From Lethocerus indicus (Eukaryota > Arthropoda > Insecta > Hemiptera > Belostomatidae), in assembly GCA_019843655.1 (NCBI GenBank), contig JACDQD010000001.1, forward strand, positions 44,547,659-44,611,658: a stretch of DNA of 64,000 nucleotides, given 5' to 3'. The notes under the pieces were generated by a model. That model was not told the DNA's origin. It saw only the letters and a list, made by a program, of their open reading frames with translations, and did no database searches. Positions 45,701 to 60,192 of this stretch are shown here, one piece after another (position 1 is the stretch's first letter; the number at the start of each line of letters is the position of its first letter). The translations under genes were made by a program, and so were the position numbers.

Positions 45701-48673
45701 ATAAGGTCCATTATCGATACCGATCGAAATTTATCCCATACACGTATTGAAACATCTTGGGTGCCAAAAGATGTTCGATAAATGGGTGCCTAATTAAATG
45801 CCCTGCGGATGGGAAAAACCCGCAATTATTTAGTTGCCGACCCAATATTGTTCTCTCTCATTGATTCGGTCGGATTTACGCCATCCGTTCCGCCGGTCGA
45901 TTAGCGTGGCAATAAATTGAGGACGTCGCCTAAGTGCCGTTATGCCCGCCGGTTAAGAATAGAATGCGGTTTCGGTTTATTTAAAGCGATGGCCGAAGCG
46001 TGCTTAAGAACTGGGTTTTCTCCGGGACCTTGAAAGATACGCCGATGCCCCGATTTACGAGCGGGCAGTAAACACGGGAAAGCGTTCGCTTGGGGCCGCA
46101 TTAAATTTATTGCGATCTAACCGAATTCAGAACCGTTTATCGACTAACCAGCAGCTCTGAGTACTAATCCGGGAGCTCAAATTACCGGGAAATATTCGCT
46201 ATACCGACATTAGGACGCATTTATATATATTCAGGAAACGCTTTGCCTCGAGTTAGTCGGAGAAAAATATTTCTAGAAAATCATAAACGGCTAGAACAAT
46301 ATCACGCAAATCGCATTTTTGTATCATGGACCGAATTTTATTTATTATTTTATTGCGTTTCTTTTAAATGACTATAGTACGAATAATATCGTCTATCATT
46401 GTAACGTTCAGACCTTGCAACACATGGTCGTGGCACATGACATGAATTTAAAAAATTCGTATATTTTGAGTGTCCCCGATGGTTTGAAACATCGTTCCGG
46501 TTTTCTCTCGTTTCGCATACTGGCCTGAAGACACGTAGTTGGTACAATTCCGTTAGTAGTAATAGCGAAGTGATTATTACTATTATTATTACTACTTTAC
46601 CTTTAATTAGTAGCAGCCTAAAATTCATTAAAACTGCGGGCGATTTTTTTATTTAACAACTCATGACTCCGAGTGATCTCGCACTAAGCCGTTATCGTAT
46701 CATTTAATTTTCCTACAACGTTTATCTCGAAATCGCTTTCATAGCCGACTAATGATTGGATCGCGCGTGAGTAAAACTCGGTCTTGTCGTCTGAATAGGC
46801 GTGCCGGTGCCGATGTGGAATCTGAGACTAGCTCCGAGACTCGTTAACGCCTCCGAATAGGATCAATGAACCTGGGAGCCAAGCCTTCAAAATCCCAAAC
46901 CAGGTTCTTGGCCCGCATCCTCGGTGTCCTTGCCCTCGCCTCCATTAACGATTCAACCGGCAATTCTCTTTCAATTAAAGTCAAAATTCCCCCTTTTGCC
47001 CGGCCCCAATAGACGAATCTCCGAAGTGTTTTCTTTAAATTTTAGGTTTTAAACTGTCTGTACTTGCAAAAAAACTTTTCCCATATTCCGACTGTACGAA
47101 GTGCGCCCGTTTTTATCGCTACACTACTTATTCGACTTTTTTTTGCGCTATTAATATAAGAAAATTTATTTTCTTCACTCGGCGTACAGGCCGTCGTGGG
47201 GGAATGAATTGGTGACAGAGGGGAGGGATTCAACGAGTAGATTAAGATTAGGAGTGAGACGAGAATACAACTTTAGGAATCGTTGTTTCGCCAAGTTACA
47301 GTTTATATTGGATCGACTTTCTTCGTTTTGTTTGAACAGTAATATTTAAATATTACCGAAAGCCCCGTTCGTCGTTCAAACCAGTTTTTAGAGAGGCCTA
47401 ACCCAGATGTTAGGCTCGGATAGGGCCGCTGGCCTAGACGAAATTGTTTCCCGCTTTGAAACTGCATTTATTGTCACGTTCAACGTCGTCACTCGAGCGT
47501 CAAGATGAAATTAAGCTCTACGACGAGTGCGGAAATACCTACCTGACATTAAGCCTCCGGGCGAAACCTTTTCGGGGGAAAGACAATGAAACAATATAAA
47601 ACCGGCTGAAGTCATTCGAGATTACCCGAAGCGGAAGCAACAGGTAGAAACTGTTTTAGCCTAGGGTAAGTTCCTACATCCGGGCCAAAGAATGGATATA
47701 CGGGGATAATATGTTGGAAAAATTTAAAACTCCCAGTGCGTCAATGTGCAATGCATGTTACTAAATGAAGCTAAACATATCCGAAGGGAAGTTCGTATTT
47801 TTGAACAGTCTTTCGATCGGTGGAGCGCTCGATTTTTTATTGAACGGACAGTAATACAGAGGAAGAGAATTGTTCAAATTGCGACTAAAATTCACCTAAG
47901 TTCAAAGCGGTCGATCGCTTAATGGCGCTGTCCGATACACAAGTACCCGGGGTACGCGGGAACGTTTACCGTATTCCACGACTATCGACCCTGCCCCATT
48001 CCCAGCATTCGCATTCCTAAGGAACACCGGCGATACCGAAACGCGCCCGTACGGAAGCCAAGAATATCTGAATTATTAAATTTGTTACCGCGGCCGTATT
48101 CGCTATTCAATTTTCCCGTTGAACAACAACCTTTGAATTGACAGTATTATATATATTATGTGTTTTGGATTAAACTGGCTGAAATCAAAATTAAATTTTT
48201 TGTGGTAGATAAAACATATTTCGATGCCTCCTTCATCACCCGAATATGGCTTTCGGCCCATTTTGCTAGAAACGATTTTTTCGATCAATTAGATTATCAC
48301 TCATTTTTTTTATTTTCATTTTAAATAGTCTTCTTCAGACGAAGCTTTACAGGTTTCTGTTGTAACGTGTATTACTAAATTATCGTAATTATTTGGAAGG
48401 CATTACGATAAAAAAAATGAATAATGATATTCGTGGAATAATTTCATGGAATATGCCGTAGCCGCATAAAGCAAAGCAGAGGTCATCGGTTAGATCATCG
48501 ACTCCAGAAGACTAGGAGGCTAAATCGCGAGTGTACTCGATTTCGAGGAGTGCTGTGAAAGCTCTGCCGGTCAAACGAGCCGTGTTCTTCCGGCTATTTA
48601 ATTCGAGCAATTACCCTCGACGATCCGTACAATTATTGTTTTTCTTTGTGTTATTGCTGCATTCTCTCGTCAG

Positions 48674-48733
48674 TGGCGACTCTAATAAACCAGCGACACT
48701 GGGATTCCTCCTAGTCTCCCGCCCACTGTCTCG
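48674..48733 (+). other. Possible 60-nt exon, not CrebA coding
   Basis: The acceptor TGCATTCTCTCGTCAG follows a T-rich run and the donor is TGTCTCG|GTAAGC. In the phase left by the CrebA-like first exon (phase 0) it meets TAA at the fourth codon. It could therefore only be a poison or non-coding exon, or belong to another transcript. Confidence 0.25.
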
Positions 48734-49169
48734 GTAAGCTGATGGCGACTTTGATTTTTTGGGGCTTAGTTTCTTTATGAAATTTTCTGAGCGGGCGTTG
48801 AATTTTTCGGGAATAGCGCACAAGAGCAGCCGAATTATTATCGACTCCTAGAACTGTACAGCGAGCGCTCAAATTTTAGTGGGCAATTTAATATTTGTTA
48901 TGAAACGTGGCCGAGGAGATTCACATTTCCCGTCTCGATTGTTTCGTTAGTCCGTGCGTCGGATTCAAATGACGCAACTTGACAGCAGGCCAGTAATAGG
49001 TACCGTAACAGAGCAGTGACCTCGACATATTATGTCGATAGAGAAAATCCTAAAGCGGAACCGGATGGAGGAGTGATGATGCTGAGTGACAATATTAATA
49101 TAGAGAATTTATCGGAATTACGATCTTAAATTAATGAAAGGCAGGAGCGAACCTGCCTAGAAACCAGCT

Positions 49170-49430
49170 CAAAATGTTGAGGCTTTCGCGTTGTCTACTG
49201 ACGGCGAGAAAAACTTCGCGGAGGACGAAACTATTCCTGAGAATTGTCCGAGCGCTGAAAAGTGTTCACCGCTGGAGGCGTTCGACAGCGAGGTCTCTCG
49301 CTGCCTCATCCCCGGCAGTCCCCACCAACACAGCGCGTGATCCCATTCTTCCGCTTCCCCGCATGCGCACTCCGAGCGTTCCGACAGGCTTCGCCCGTGC
49401 GTTTCGGCGCATTTAGAGCGGTAAGTCATC
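49170..49430 (+). promoter_or_regulatory. Intronic CpG-rich island with NRF1/Ewg-like site and a donor
   Basis: High GC and CpG density. CCGCATGCGCAC at about 49360-49371 resembles the NRF1/Ewg palindrome. The strong donor TAGAGCG|GTAAGT lies at 49421. Together these suggest an alternative promoter with an untranslated first exon on plus. Open frames on both strands look like GC artefacts. Confidence 0.35.
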
Positions 49431-52400
49431 ATAATCACTATTGCCGGCGAATGCGTAACAGTTTCAGTTGGGTTCCGAATCCGAATCAATATTGGCCCGT
49501 CCTTCGCCAGTTCAAATACCCGTTCTGTCAGCCGGGGGTAAACACGCCGTCGACAAGTGTTCCCCCTGTCGCGAAACACTTGTCCCAACCAATTTTGTTC
49601 CACATCTGCGCAGTTATTGAGTACAATTTTTTCTGGTAACGGCGACGGTCGAACCCGTATTCATTTTACGGGTCCACATCGCTCGTTCCAAATTGAAAAG
49701 TGGGTGGGAAATGAATATATCCGGTTTTTTCACCTTACCATTATTTATGTCTGTGGTAGGGTTGGGATGAGGGTTTGGTATACAAAACCGACTCTTTCGA
49801 TTCTGTTTCCACTCTTCGGTCTTGTGCCTGGCACCGTAAGTAGTATTCCGTTAGTAACGTACCGAAACTACGATTTAATCATGATTACAGCCGGGCTGGA
49901 TCTATATAATGGGCGTCGATTATTGATTCAAATGTTATCGTCAGCAGTTTAAACTTAACGTCGACAATCATAAGCGAGTCCCTTTTATATGTATATTTCG
50001 CGGTGTATGTAGCCACGGTGGAAGTCCAAGTTTTCATTATATAATTTCGGTAACCTTGAAATTGCGGTCGGAAGAAAATGGCGTGAAGAAATTACTACGT
50101 CAAGTTAGAGATTGGGCTTTCCCAATTTACTGACGGTTCGCCACCGGCGACGGCGAGAAGCCGAAACCGACTGGCTTCAAAGAGCAACACACCTCAGTTT
50201 CTTCGGCGGTCAGGCCGCCCCCGTTCACCTTCGATCCGCTGAGATTTTCAGCCAGCAAAATGGCGAGAAAATGGCAGTTTTACCATCCTTTCACGGCGGT
50301 CGCTATCGGCGGATCGTTACAGTGGGGGGTTCCCCTAATGATTTAGACGGTGTCAATTTCACGGCGCCAAGAAACGGGATACGCGGGAAACGGCCTCCCA
50401 CTACCGGGTAATTGGGAGAATGTTAATCTTCGACCCTGGTCCTTACAAACACTTAGGGATGGCTCCGGGGCCCAGTAAGGGTTTCGGAAAACCAGATCTG
50501 GCGGTTAAAATATCATTTTATTTACAATCATCCTTAGTAATTAACGAATCTCGCCTTCCCCAATAGCATTTCTCGATTAAATAAATAACCCGCTTATATC
50601 CACTGCCGATGGAGCGTCTGTATGTAGGTAATTTACTGACGCGATGCGATAAGCAGTCTCCCCTGGAAATCTAATATCTATTAATAACTAGGTAAAGCAA
50701 TTCCGTGTAGGACCAAAGTCTAATTGATAGCCGGGAGTTAATTGAGATCTGATCACTCGTCATCAATCCCATTCGTAACCGGTCAATCTATCCATATCTC
50801 CTTTTATGCAGCATCGGCCGCACGATCCAAATAAATATTATGCAGTCTAATAAATGTTAGAAAATAAACTCGGGTTATCATAGATCCATTCATATCACCA
50901 TTCTTGGCCTTATCAGTCACATAAAAGTTGTAAATATAGTTGTAAATATTCCGATATATTCAACGGTATACACAAAACTGTTCCAAGGATGCAAGGTATT
51001 CCAACGAGTTATTCTTTCTCCACATTTTTACTCCGGTTCAGACATCGACCACGGGCCCCTTTGTTGAATTAAGGCCCAGATAAAAACCAATATCTGCGTA
51101 TCTTTCCGCATTCTTTCACAGAATTCACAGTCGGAATAACTCCAAAGTCATTTGTAGGTTAGGGCTCTCGAAAGTTTATTTGAGCTCCCAAACTTCAGAT
51201 GAAACTTTAATCCTTCCTTGGAGTAGTCTAGAATTTTAATAGCTCAGTTGGGAATCATTTGAAATTTTCATTTAGGAAAACGAAATATGGTCCTCCATTT
51301 GGATTATCGTTCGGGCTTATCTTTAAATTTCTAGTAAATATCTGTTACGAGATAAGGGGGGTATGACGCATAATGACCAACAGACATAAAACAAATATTT
51401 GTACTAACAGTTCAAATGTTGTGGAAAACACTAAAACAGCCGGAGAACCTAATTTACACCAGATGCACTCTATTAACACTACTTGACCACCGCAAACTGG
51501 GGGTCACTGCACTTTAAATGAAACATCCATGTCTGGAAATACTGAAACGAAACGACTATTATAAATGAAATGGAACAATTTCGTGCACAAAAAGTTAAAT
51601 ATAATAAAGTTAAAATGTAATCAAGTTGAACATTTTAGGTGTGACTTAAAATTTAAAAAAAAACTTGAAATTCCTTTTAAATATTATGATTGACTATTTT
51701 ACTGCAGTTTGCACTGCCATTAACAGAAGAAGAATCCATTCGAATCCATGTCCGCACCACCCTCAGAGGGCCCGGAACATGGCGATTTTCAAGAACAAAC
51801 AACGTAACTCAATAAACGTAAAAATAAATTCCCAAAGTGATGCTATATTCGCCCCGTTAATACTACTATAAATAACCTCACCCCCACCCCATTTTGACCG
51901 ATAATCCGACAAAAACTCCAAAAATCATCCAAAGTGCCAAAGTGACTAACTATAATAATATAATATAATATTTAAAAATATATATATATAATTGTAATAC
52001 ATTATATTGTATTATTGTTGACAATATCGTTATGATAATCGGGATAGTTACAGAATAAAAAACCGAGGAAAGCCGGACCCTAACACCAGTACACCTCTCG
52101 TGTCCCCTGCGGGAAATAGCTCAGGGATATTGTGCAATCGAAATTAAATTCCGACATAGCTCTGCGGTTGAATCGACGGGGTCGAATTTAGTTTAAAATC
52201 CGAATTTCGAATACTCGCCATTGCCGGAATAGCCAGCCGCGATGAAACAGCCCGTGTACGGTTTTTCACGTTAAGCTTGCTTCACTTTCTCCGTGACTCA
52301 GGGGAAAAATAGCTTCCCCACTCTTTCGACACGTTACATATTCGACGTGCCAACGCTCTGAGCGTTCCTTAACGGTTTGTTTCGCACCGGCATTTTCCAG

Positions 52401-53837
52401 GGAACGATTCCCGGCATTCCCGGCTTATAGGCGAGAGCGCAATATTTATTTGATTTACATTTTCCCCCCTCTGCCGATAATTGCATTGAACCAAATCAGT
52501 GAGTGGAAACAGAGGACATTACGTTATCTGTTTTAATAAGATAGACAGATACTTAACTATTCATTATTGAGATCACTCACCGAAAACAAACTCACAATAA
52601 CTTCTATTCGTTACTCGTTGAATTAAATTCTAAAACTTTATTTCTACGTACTCGTATTTGGTTTCGACACCTAATTCTGTTTAATATCGAGTCGGTTCTA
52701 AAAAGGTAGAGATTGAATTATTTCATATTTTCTAGTGGCCATTCGCCACGCGTCCTGGGCTTGAAAAAGAACAGATTAATGAGATAGTTACGTCCTTCTG
52801 GATTCATTCGCAGTAAATCAATTTCCGTAATCTTTATTCCGTAGTACTCATAAACCGGTAAAATTATAAATGAGGAAAAAACGGAAAAATATTTAACTAA
52901 AGGATTCTTAAAATGAATCCTAGCGACACACTTTTCACTGGTACTAAGGTATTAATAGTACCAACTTCTGGGGTACTTGGGACCCAGTCGAATGCTCAGG
53001 ACACAACTAGCCCAACGATTAGCCAATCAGAACGAAATGAATACACCAGTATTACGCCATTATTATTGAGACGGGTGGCGATTATATGGATTATATGGAT
53101 GGACAATTTGTCCTACTGAAATGATAACGAATATACTGGAGTTTTTGAGGATAACAAGTGGACATGTTTAATCGGCTGAAATTTGAAACGGAAAGAAAAT
53201 TCCGGCCTTCACCGTAGAATCCAACTCCTGTGAGTTTACACAATTGTAATCCAATATTTCCATGTAAATTAAGAGTTCCCCGGGGGAACACTGCGATTGC
53301 ATACTAAGGCCGGTTAAATGTGTGAGGCAACATTCCCGGGAAGGTCACTTGTCTGCCTTCGGCTTCCCCACCTACGTAAGCTTTTAATCAAGCGATAGTA
53401 CGGCACTGAGGCCCCGAGCGGTCTTTTCATTCGGGGCCCTACAGATCGGGACATAAAAATATTTTCTGAGGAGGTTTTATTAACACTGCCCCTAATCATC
53501 CTATGATCCCTAAGCTAAATCATACCCAAAGGGGGTTTTGACTTTCGACCGACTTCATTAAAATTGATAAGTAACAAAAATAAGTACCTGAAAAGGATAC
53601 TACCACACAACAACTAAGTAAAACAAACTACGCAAATCAAAAAGTAGTTTACAATCAGATTCGAAATCGCGTTACAGAAAGTGACCGCGTGACAGTTATT
53701 ACTTTGGGATAATTTAACTTGAGATGCAATTGCGCTTAAAGAGCAGTAGTAAAGAGGGGTAATATAAGAAAGTATAATAGAAATAATAATAAATGATTGG
53801 ACCGAGTAGCAAACAGGTCAATGTGTGGATTCTTCGT

Positions 53838-53925
53838 CGAAAGTACATTTATGTATCAAATCGCACTGTCGCTGAATATAATTTTAAAGTTTTAGTCGTG
53901 ACTTAAAATAAAAGTAGAAAAAATA
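53838..53925 (+). mobile_element. Jockey-type LINE 3' UTR tail
   Basis: AAAGTACATTTATGTATCAA, CGCACTGTCGCTGAATATAA and TTAGTCGTGACTTAAAATAA match the 3' ends of the copies at 34083, 37760 and 44750, and end in an A-rich tail. It is 5'-truncated to under 100 bp. Confidence 0.65.
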
Positions 53926-54417
53926 ATTCAACTGCGAATCGAATCAAATACTACAATCACCATTCCTCCGATACAGAGTTCCAATTATGTTATCGGTTTT
54001 AGCATTGGCTCGAATTGCTCCTAAATGAAATATATCTGCGTACACAGATAATTACGTACGGGAATAATTATCTGAAGCGGCAATTTGGATTTGCCCTTAT
54101 CGTTTTCCTTTCTGCCGGCTTATCGGCCTTAATGTCGGCTTTTATTTCGTTTTTTTCTATTTCGCAAAATAAACGAAGACTCTTCTTCGGCACGTTTCTC
54201 TCGCGCGTTTCGTCCGCACTGTTTATGGTTTAGTTCTTAATAAGCGATTCGGCTTTAAAAAGGAATATATTCGCGACTACCCCGAAACTTACTCTGCAGC
54301 ATACGGAGGAAAATAAGCGGTATTGGATGGCTTTATTTTTGTGTTGTAAAATTTTCGTTTAAACATAGATATTCGGTATATTGCAAATAATTTGTTTGTC
54401 GATGTTATTTTGAACAA

Positions 54418-54733
54418 AGTGCAATACAAAGGGTATTGGAGTTTCCAAGAAAGCCTTTGTGATTGACCCGGGACGAATTATAAGTTGTCTTACCTCTAGT
54501 TCTGTTGCTGTTGATTTTTGGTGTTAAATTTTTCGGGTGCCGAGATGTACAGCCTGAAATGAATAATTCATACCTAAGTGCAATACAAAGGCTCTTGCCG
54601 TTCGCAAGAATGCCTTTGTGATTGACACGGGAACTAAATATAAGTCGTCATACCGCTCGTAGTCGACCCGTTATTGGTGTGAAATGTTTCGGCGCCAAGT
54701 GTGATATATTTTGTGTACAAAATATTGACTGTT
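54418..54733 (+). repeat. Tandem duplication of a ~159-bp unit, each with a conserved hairpin
   Basis: Unit 1 starts at 54418 and unit 2 at 54577. Shared blocks are GTGCAATACAAAGG, GCCTTTGTGATTGAC, CGGGA, ATAAGT and TTTCGG. Each unit holds a 44-nt hairpin (54422-54465 and 54581-54624). Its outer stem CAATACAAAGG/CCTTTGTGATTG is the same, while its inner stem differs by paired changes. A more diverged third unit may lie to the left (about 54320-54417). Confidence 0.7.
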
Positions 54734-57700
54734 TATTGGGTTTGAATCTGAAATGTTCGGAAATAGTCACCTGCTTCGATGACGGAGCAACGAGACGCGA
54801 TACCGCGTTTTCACGTTGGGATGAGAAAAAAACTCGATTTTCCCCGTACGGAAACTTTCTCCAGACTTAGTACGTCCGGCTTCGAGAATGGCGGAGTCTG
54901 ACTTCGCGAAGTGGAGATTTTTTCCTGTCTGATTTATACCGGGGCTCCCCCTGGCGGTGCGTTCTTGACATACTTCGCCCAGCGTTTGGAGAACGCGGAA
55001 AGCTTCGGGAATGGCTACTCCGCAAGGACTGGCGCGAGTCCTACTTTCCAATATTTTCGAAAGGGCGTTAGAAATCCGGTTTCGGCTTCTCCCCGTCGGT
55101 AGTAGGAATACATGCGGCCCAGATTAAGTTCAAACCGGTGATCTGTTCATACCGTCTTTCGCCGATGGTATTCTTAACGTGGTCGGCCACCTTTTGAGCC
55201 TTCAGTAGCATTCCTCTCAGCTCGGCCACTGCACCTTCGGTGGAGTTCCGATTTTTCTCGGGGGGTTCAAGGCTCTTGTGCGAACTCTTGTCGCGCTTCC
55301 TTTCGTTAAGGTGCACCACGGGATAAATGTAGAGCCATAAATAACTATCCCATTTCTTCGTTTGCGGTTACAGGGAGGCCGAGAGAAGGAAGGAAACGAA
55401 TTTATATTTTTTGCAATTAACCTGTACAATAATGCCGTACATTTATAGTTTAGAAATGGGGAGGAACAGTCGCTCTCGTTCTTCAGTCAGCCGGTTTTAA
55501 AAATACGTGTAAAGCCAAACACGAAAGCGAAATCACACTGTGTGACAATTTCCGCTTTTTGAACACCCGCTCAACTTTCCATCCGAACGATTTTATTACC
55601 GCCGTTAGTATTACCGACTCCATACAATTTACCCTTAATAACTTACATAAAATATCTGAGGTTAAGTTTGATTTTGTATCCTGGGACGTGTACTCCTCCT
55701 AGACCATTTTTGTCTCCTCACCGAGGGCAACAGTGCTCCGTTAGTAAAGCATTTAGAAAGGCCCCGTTGCCTGTGAGTGCGCATAATCTGCGTTGCTAGA
55801 ATTTAGCGGTACTAGAAATTAGTTAAACAAAGCTTATTGCATATTTCAAATTGGCTCAGGAACCGAGTCAGCACTATTTTTGCCTACGTCCAAAGTCGAA
55901 GTACGAAGGAGAATTAGCTTTAATATTAATGGACATTAATTATTAATTTCACATTAATCGGTTATAGCCAACAGAAGGCTAGACGCCCACGCGGTGCCTT
56001 TCACTCAGCTTTCTAACATACAGTTTTCAGAGCGCGTTTACGATTCCTGCAATTTAATAGGAATCTGAACATTTTGACCCTTATTTTCTTCCACCCCGTT
56101 GTTTGTCGCATTCATTGAACTAATCGGACTACTAATTTCATATAATAAATAAACAAAAAAAATAGATTTTTTAAAGTGATAAAAGTTTTGTACGAATAAG
56201 TGCAAAAAATGTGGCATAAGACTATTTTGGCAATTCCGGTAACAGTGTAGGCCAGATTATAAATAAGCACAGTTAAATTGATACCAATAATGGACCAACT
56301 CCAATATTCTTATTATATTTGATATAATTAAAACTTCTTGTCATGTAAATTGCAGTTATAAGACTACTGATATCCGTGGCGTCATATCCCTACATAACGA
56401 ATTTAGGTTAGGGGTAAACTGAATTTCGAATTGTTGAAGCCTAAAATTACTCAGTGGTTTAGATTGAGCAGATCTGCTTAAACGCATTGAACCCAGATTC
56501 TCCCGTGGTTAGGTCAGGTTTCCATTGGGAAATGTTTCATTTTACTCTTGGAGAAGTACTAGTTCAACGCACTGTCAGTGAACACAATTTATAAAAAAAA
56601 AAGAAATTATCACCTTTCCACATACCTCTTGCTTGGCCAATGCTCTTGACCCCGACCGAAGCGTCCTTCGTGCACTTTCCCTTTGCTTAATCTGCCCCCA
56701 CTACACGGACGAATTCTCTGTAGCCTGAATATGTCCTATAACACGATTGAAGAAAACATTTTTCTTTCCAGCGAAGAATAAATCCAGATTTTGCAACAAC
56801 GCCATAAATTATTAAACAAGAACTGTAATGTGAGCGATTTTTTTTTCTACGTAATTCGATTTACCAATTCGAAGGCTTCAGAAATTATAAATATTATGAT
56901 TTTTATTGTAAACTTGACAAAATACCAGATTATTTACTGACGATCTTGGGTTTCTTTGTGTTGGAAATATTTTTATTTCTAATTGTGTTTAGAAATTTAA
57001 TTTCAATGTTTCATTCGTGATCATTATTATGTCCGTTCAGTTGAAATACGTAGAAAATGTTATTTTGGGAGACGTTTTAGAACGATCACTCCTAAAAAAA
57101 GTACTTTTTCTCCGCAGCAAATTGGATACTGTCGTAGCCACTGAGTCTTAAACTGGCCTACTTAAGGTGGTTATGTAATTGTGAATTTATTTCAGGACAG
57201 ATATTTGGCAACACTGTTCTTAGAAAATTGTGCGTTTCGAGCTTTCGTGTTTCGATATTTTTGAGGAATTCCAGTAGTATATTCCTTAATGATATTCTAA
57301 TAATAACGTTATTGTGCTTTGATTTTAGTATGGGCTATGCTTGTTTTATGCAACCGGGCGGACAAACATCCTCTGAGTAACAGAGTGACAGTGATAAAAC
57401 ATATTGACGTACATGAGATGATACTTAGATTACATATAATATCAAAATTAAACAGTTGGCATTAAGAACGAAAATGTAAAGATAATAACTGGAGTAAGGT
57501 AAATTAGATTCTGGAATATGATACAATTTTACACAATAAACATGAGTGGGCTATACAAACTTTCGTGGACCTAGATATAGCTATATCTAATGAGCATACT
57601 GCATTAGAGTTCTACTTGTTTAATGAGTTTAAATTTGCAATTAAAGGAAAATGTAGTCAACCACCGCGGAAAATCAAACTCAGTTTTCAACTACACGAAG

Positions 57701-59607
57701 TTTGATTATCATAATATTTTAACAGATTAAACGAGTGGAGCTCATGACATTTTAGTTAGAGCTGAACTATTTGTTACTGAACAACTAACAGTTCACTAAT
57801 AAATCCTCTCTCAATACTAGTGGCGGTGTTCCAATGTATAGTAGTAATTGAAGGAGCATATGAAAACGGCCCTCCTTCACTAATAGACCAGCCACGAGAT
57901 ATTTTAATGATGTAGCTGTTGAGGCCGCTTTATGTTGCTGCAAATTTGGCAATTTATATAAGTCAATGTTTGACACAGTTGACAGTTCCGGTAAATTTCA
58001 AATAGACGAATCTTTACGCAGGAAACATTTACGCGAAATTGCACTATCGTCTGTTCTAGTAATGAAGGCTGGTCAATGATTGCAGATAAATGCAAATTGT
58101 ACTATACGACTCGGTTAGGGATAAACAGTCTCCGGTAGTGGAATTTCCCCCCAAATCCGTTGAAATACCTTCATTCCAGTCCAAACGAGAAAGCGACATA
58201 GGGCCCAAAGTGAGAGTTTGACTGGGCGAAAAATGGCCACGAAAGCCGCCCAAGAAATGATCCTTCGGAATTTCAAAAACTACTGCCAATTTTAAAACAA
58301 AGGAAAACGTCAAAAGAATAACGAGGCGTTATGTAACGGTCGGGGCATCGATCGGAGTCGGTGGCTAAAAGAGAGATCCCCGATACCGTGTCGTAACAGG
58401 CTCCTCCACTGTTCTATCTACCGTTAATGCTCCGTTTCTCCATTATCCCGTTGCAATACCCGCAGGATCATTAAATATAGATAAAATAAACCACCGACTT
58501 TTTGACTTGTATTTATTTGCACGATCCCTTAGTTCTAGAGAGAAATTATGTTTTTCCGCCTTCTCGCAGAACGGACCCGCGGATTCAATATCGTGAAAAA
58601 CCGAACCCGATATGTCCGCTCTTACCTTTATTTAAATTACGAACTGAGTCATTTCGAAAATTCCTACTTTCGCCCGCGGGACAAACTGAAACCTGGAAAA
58701 TTCAATTCCACGGGCATTCTGTCGCCGAGTTGAAATGCCGAAATTGCGGCTGGAATTAAACAGGGCGGCCTTAGGGGAGAGCCAACGGGGGTTCGACACT
58801 AATTAGATCTAATTGAACCCGCCCTACTGGGTTAATCCGTCGCCTGCACGCTTTGATTGGGGCCGGCGAAAGACCGGCCATCAGAAACTACCGACACAGG
58901 TCGTCGCCACTTTTCCATGTTTATTATGAGCCTCATACTAAGTTCATATAAGTGACCTGACACTGCTCTGGACGCCAGTTCATTCGGGCTAGCCCTAAGT
59001 AGTAACTAAAGAGAAAAATAAGCTCCCACGATGGCTTTTCGAGGCAGTTTATATTCTCTCTTTAAATATTTTATTCCAAGGGGAATACTAATTTTTCCCC
59101 CGTACAATATTAATTAATGGTGTATCGGTTTAAATTTAAAATGATATTAATAATGATTAAGTTCGTGTGGCCCGCGAGTCGGTCTGTCCCCCGTCCACCG
59201 ATTTGATATTACGCTCCGGGTTTCGGCCTCCCGCCTTCTTCAGTAGCGTCCCCTGGGAAGGGAAAAATACTGACTGGGAGAGATGGCCGTTTGAAAACAA
59301 AAAATGGGGCGTATCCCCAGAGGGAACAACCGTTACATTCCTTGGACCCCGCTAGTGCCCAATAGGTCCATCGGACGTATTCGATTTCAGGCTATGATAA
59401 ATACGGACCAGGCTTGAAGGATTATCGCCTTCGATTCTGTACTTTAGGGAGTGTTAAGTAACTTAAGCCGGCAGTCATAAAGTCGTCGTCACGGGCGACG
59501 ATATACAATAGATAGTTTGCGCATAAGCTATTAAACACAGCTGTACACGCATATACATCTGCTCAATCGTTCGTTCTATTCCGTAAGTGGAATGACAACA
59601 TTGATGC

Positions 59608-59609
<2 letters not shown>

Positions 59610-59663
<54 letters not shown>
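59610..59663. repeat. (TA)n microsatellite
   Basis: About 26 TA units. Confidence 0.97.
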
Positions 59664-59665
<2 letters not shown>

Positions 59666-60192
59666 GATTTTTGGCATTTAATTTAATTTATTTATTCTGT
59701 TTACATTCGCCGATTTGGTCTTCTCGCCACCTTCAATTGCATTCTGTCAATGATATAGTGCTGATAGACAACTGCCGTGTCCGCAGCCGATATGTATAGT
59801 CCACAAAGAACTTATGGAAGGAAACAATAAAAAGACTGCATGTTTTTTAAATGTTATTTTCTTCTCTAACCTTATATTTCTATGATTTTGTTCGCCTTGG
59901 TTTAAATGAATATCATCTCGATTTGATACGACTTGTTGAGTACGTCACTTTTCAAGGCAACTTCACCGTCAGTTTCTGAATAAAGATTATGAATATATAC
60001 GTAGGCCTAATGCTGGATGAATATAATGCATATTGTTAATATTTTTATATTTCATAACGCATAAACGTAAACGCATATTTTGGAATTGTAATAATATCGT
60101 TTCTCCACTCGCCTTTGTAAGGCTTTTCCCCTTTCTTAAGTACCCCACCAATATTATTAGTATCGGAATCCCAAAAAATACCTTAAAATAAC

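Noticed and set aside
49169..49603. 144-codon minus-strand open frame
   Set aside because: GC-driven open frame over the candidate promoter island, with competing frames on plus and no recognisable protein features.
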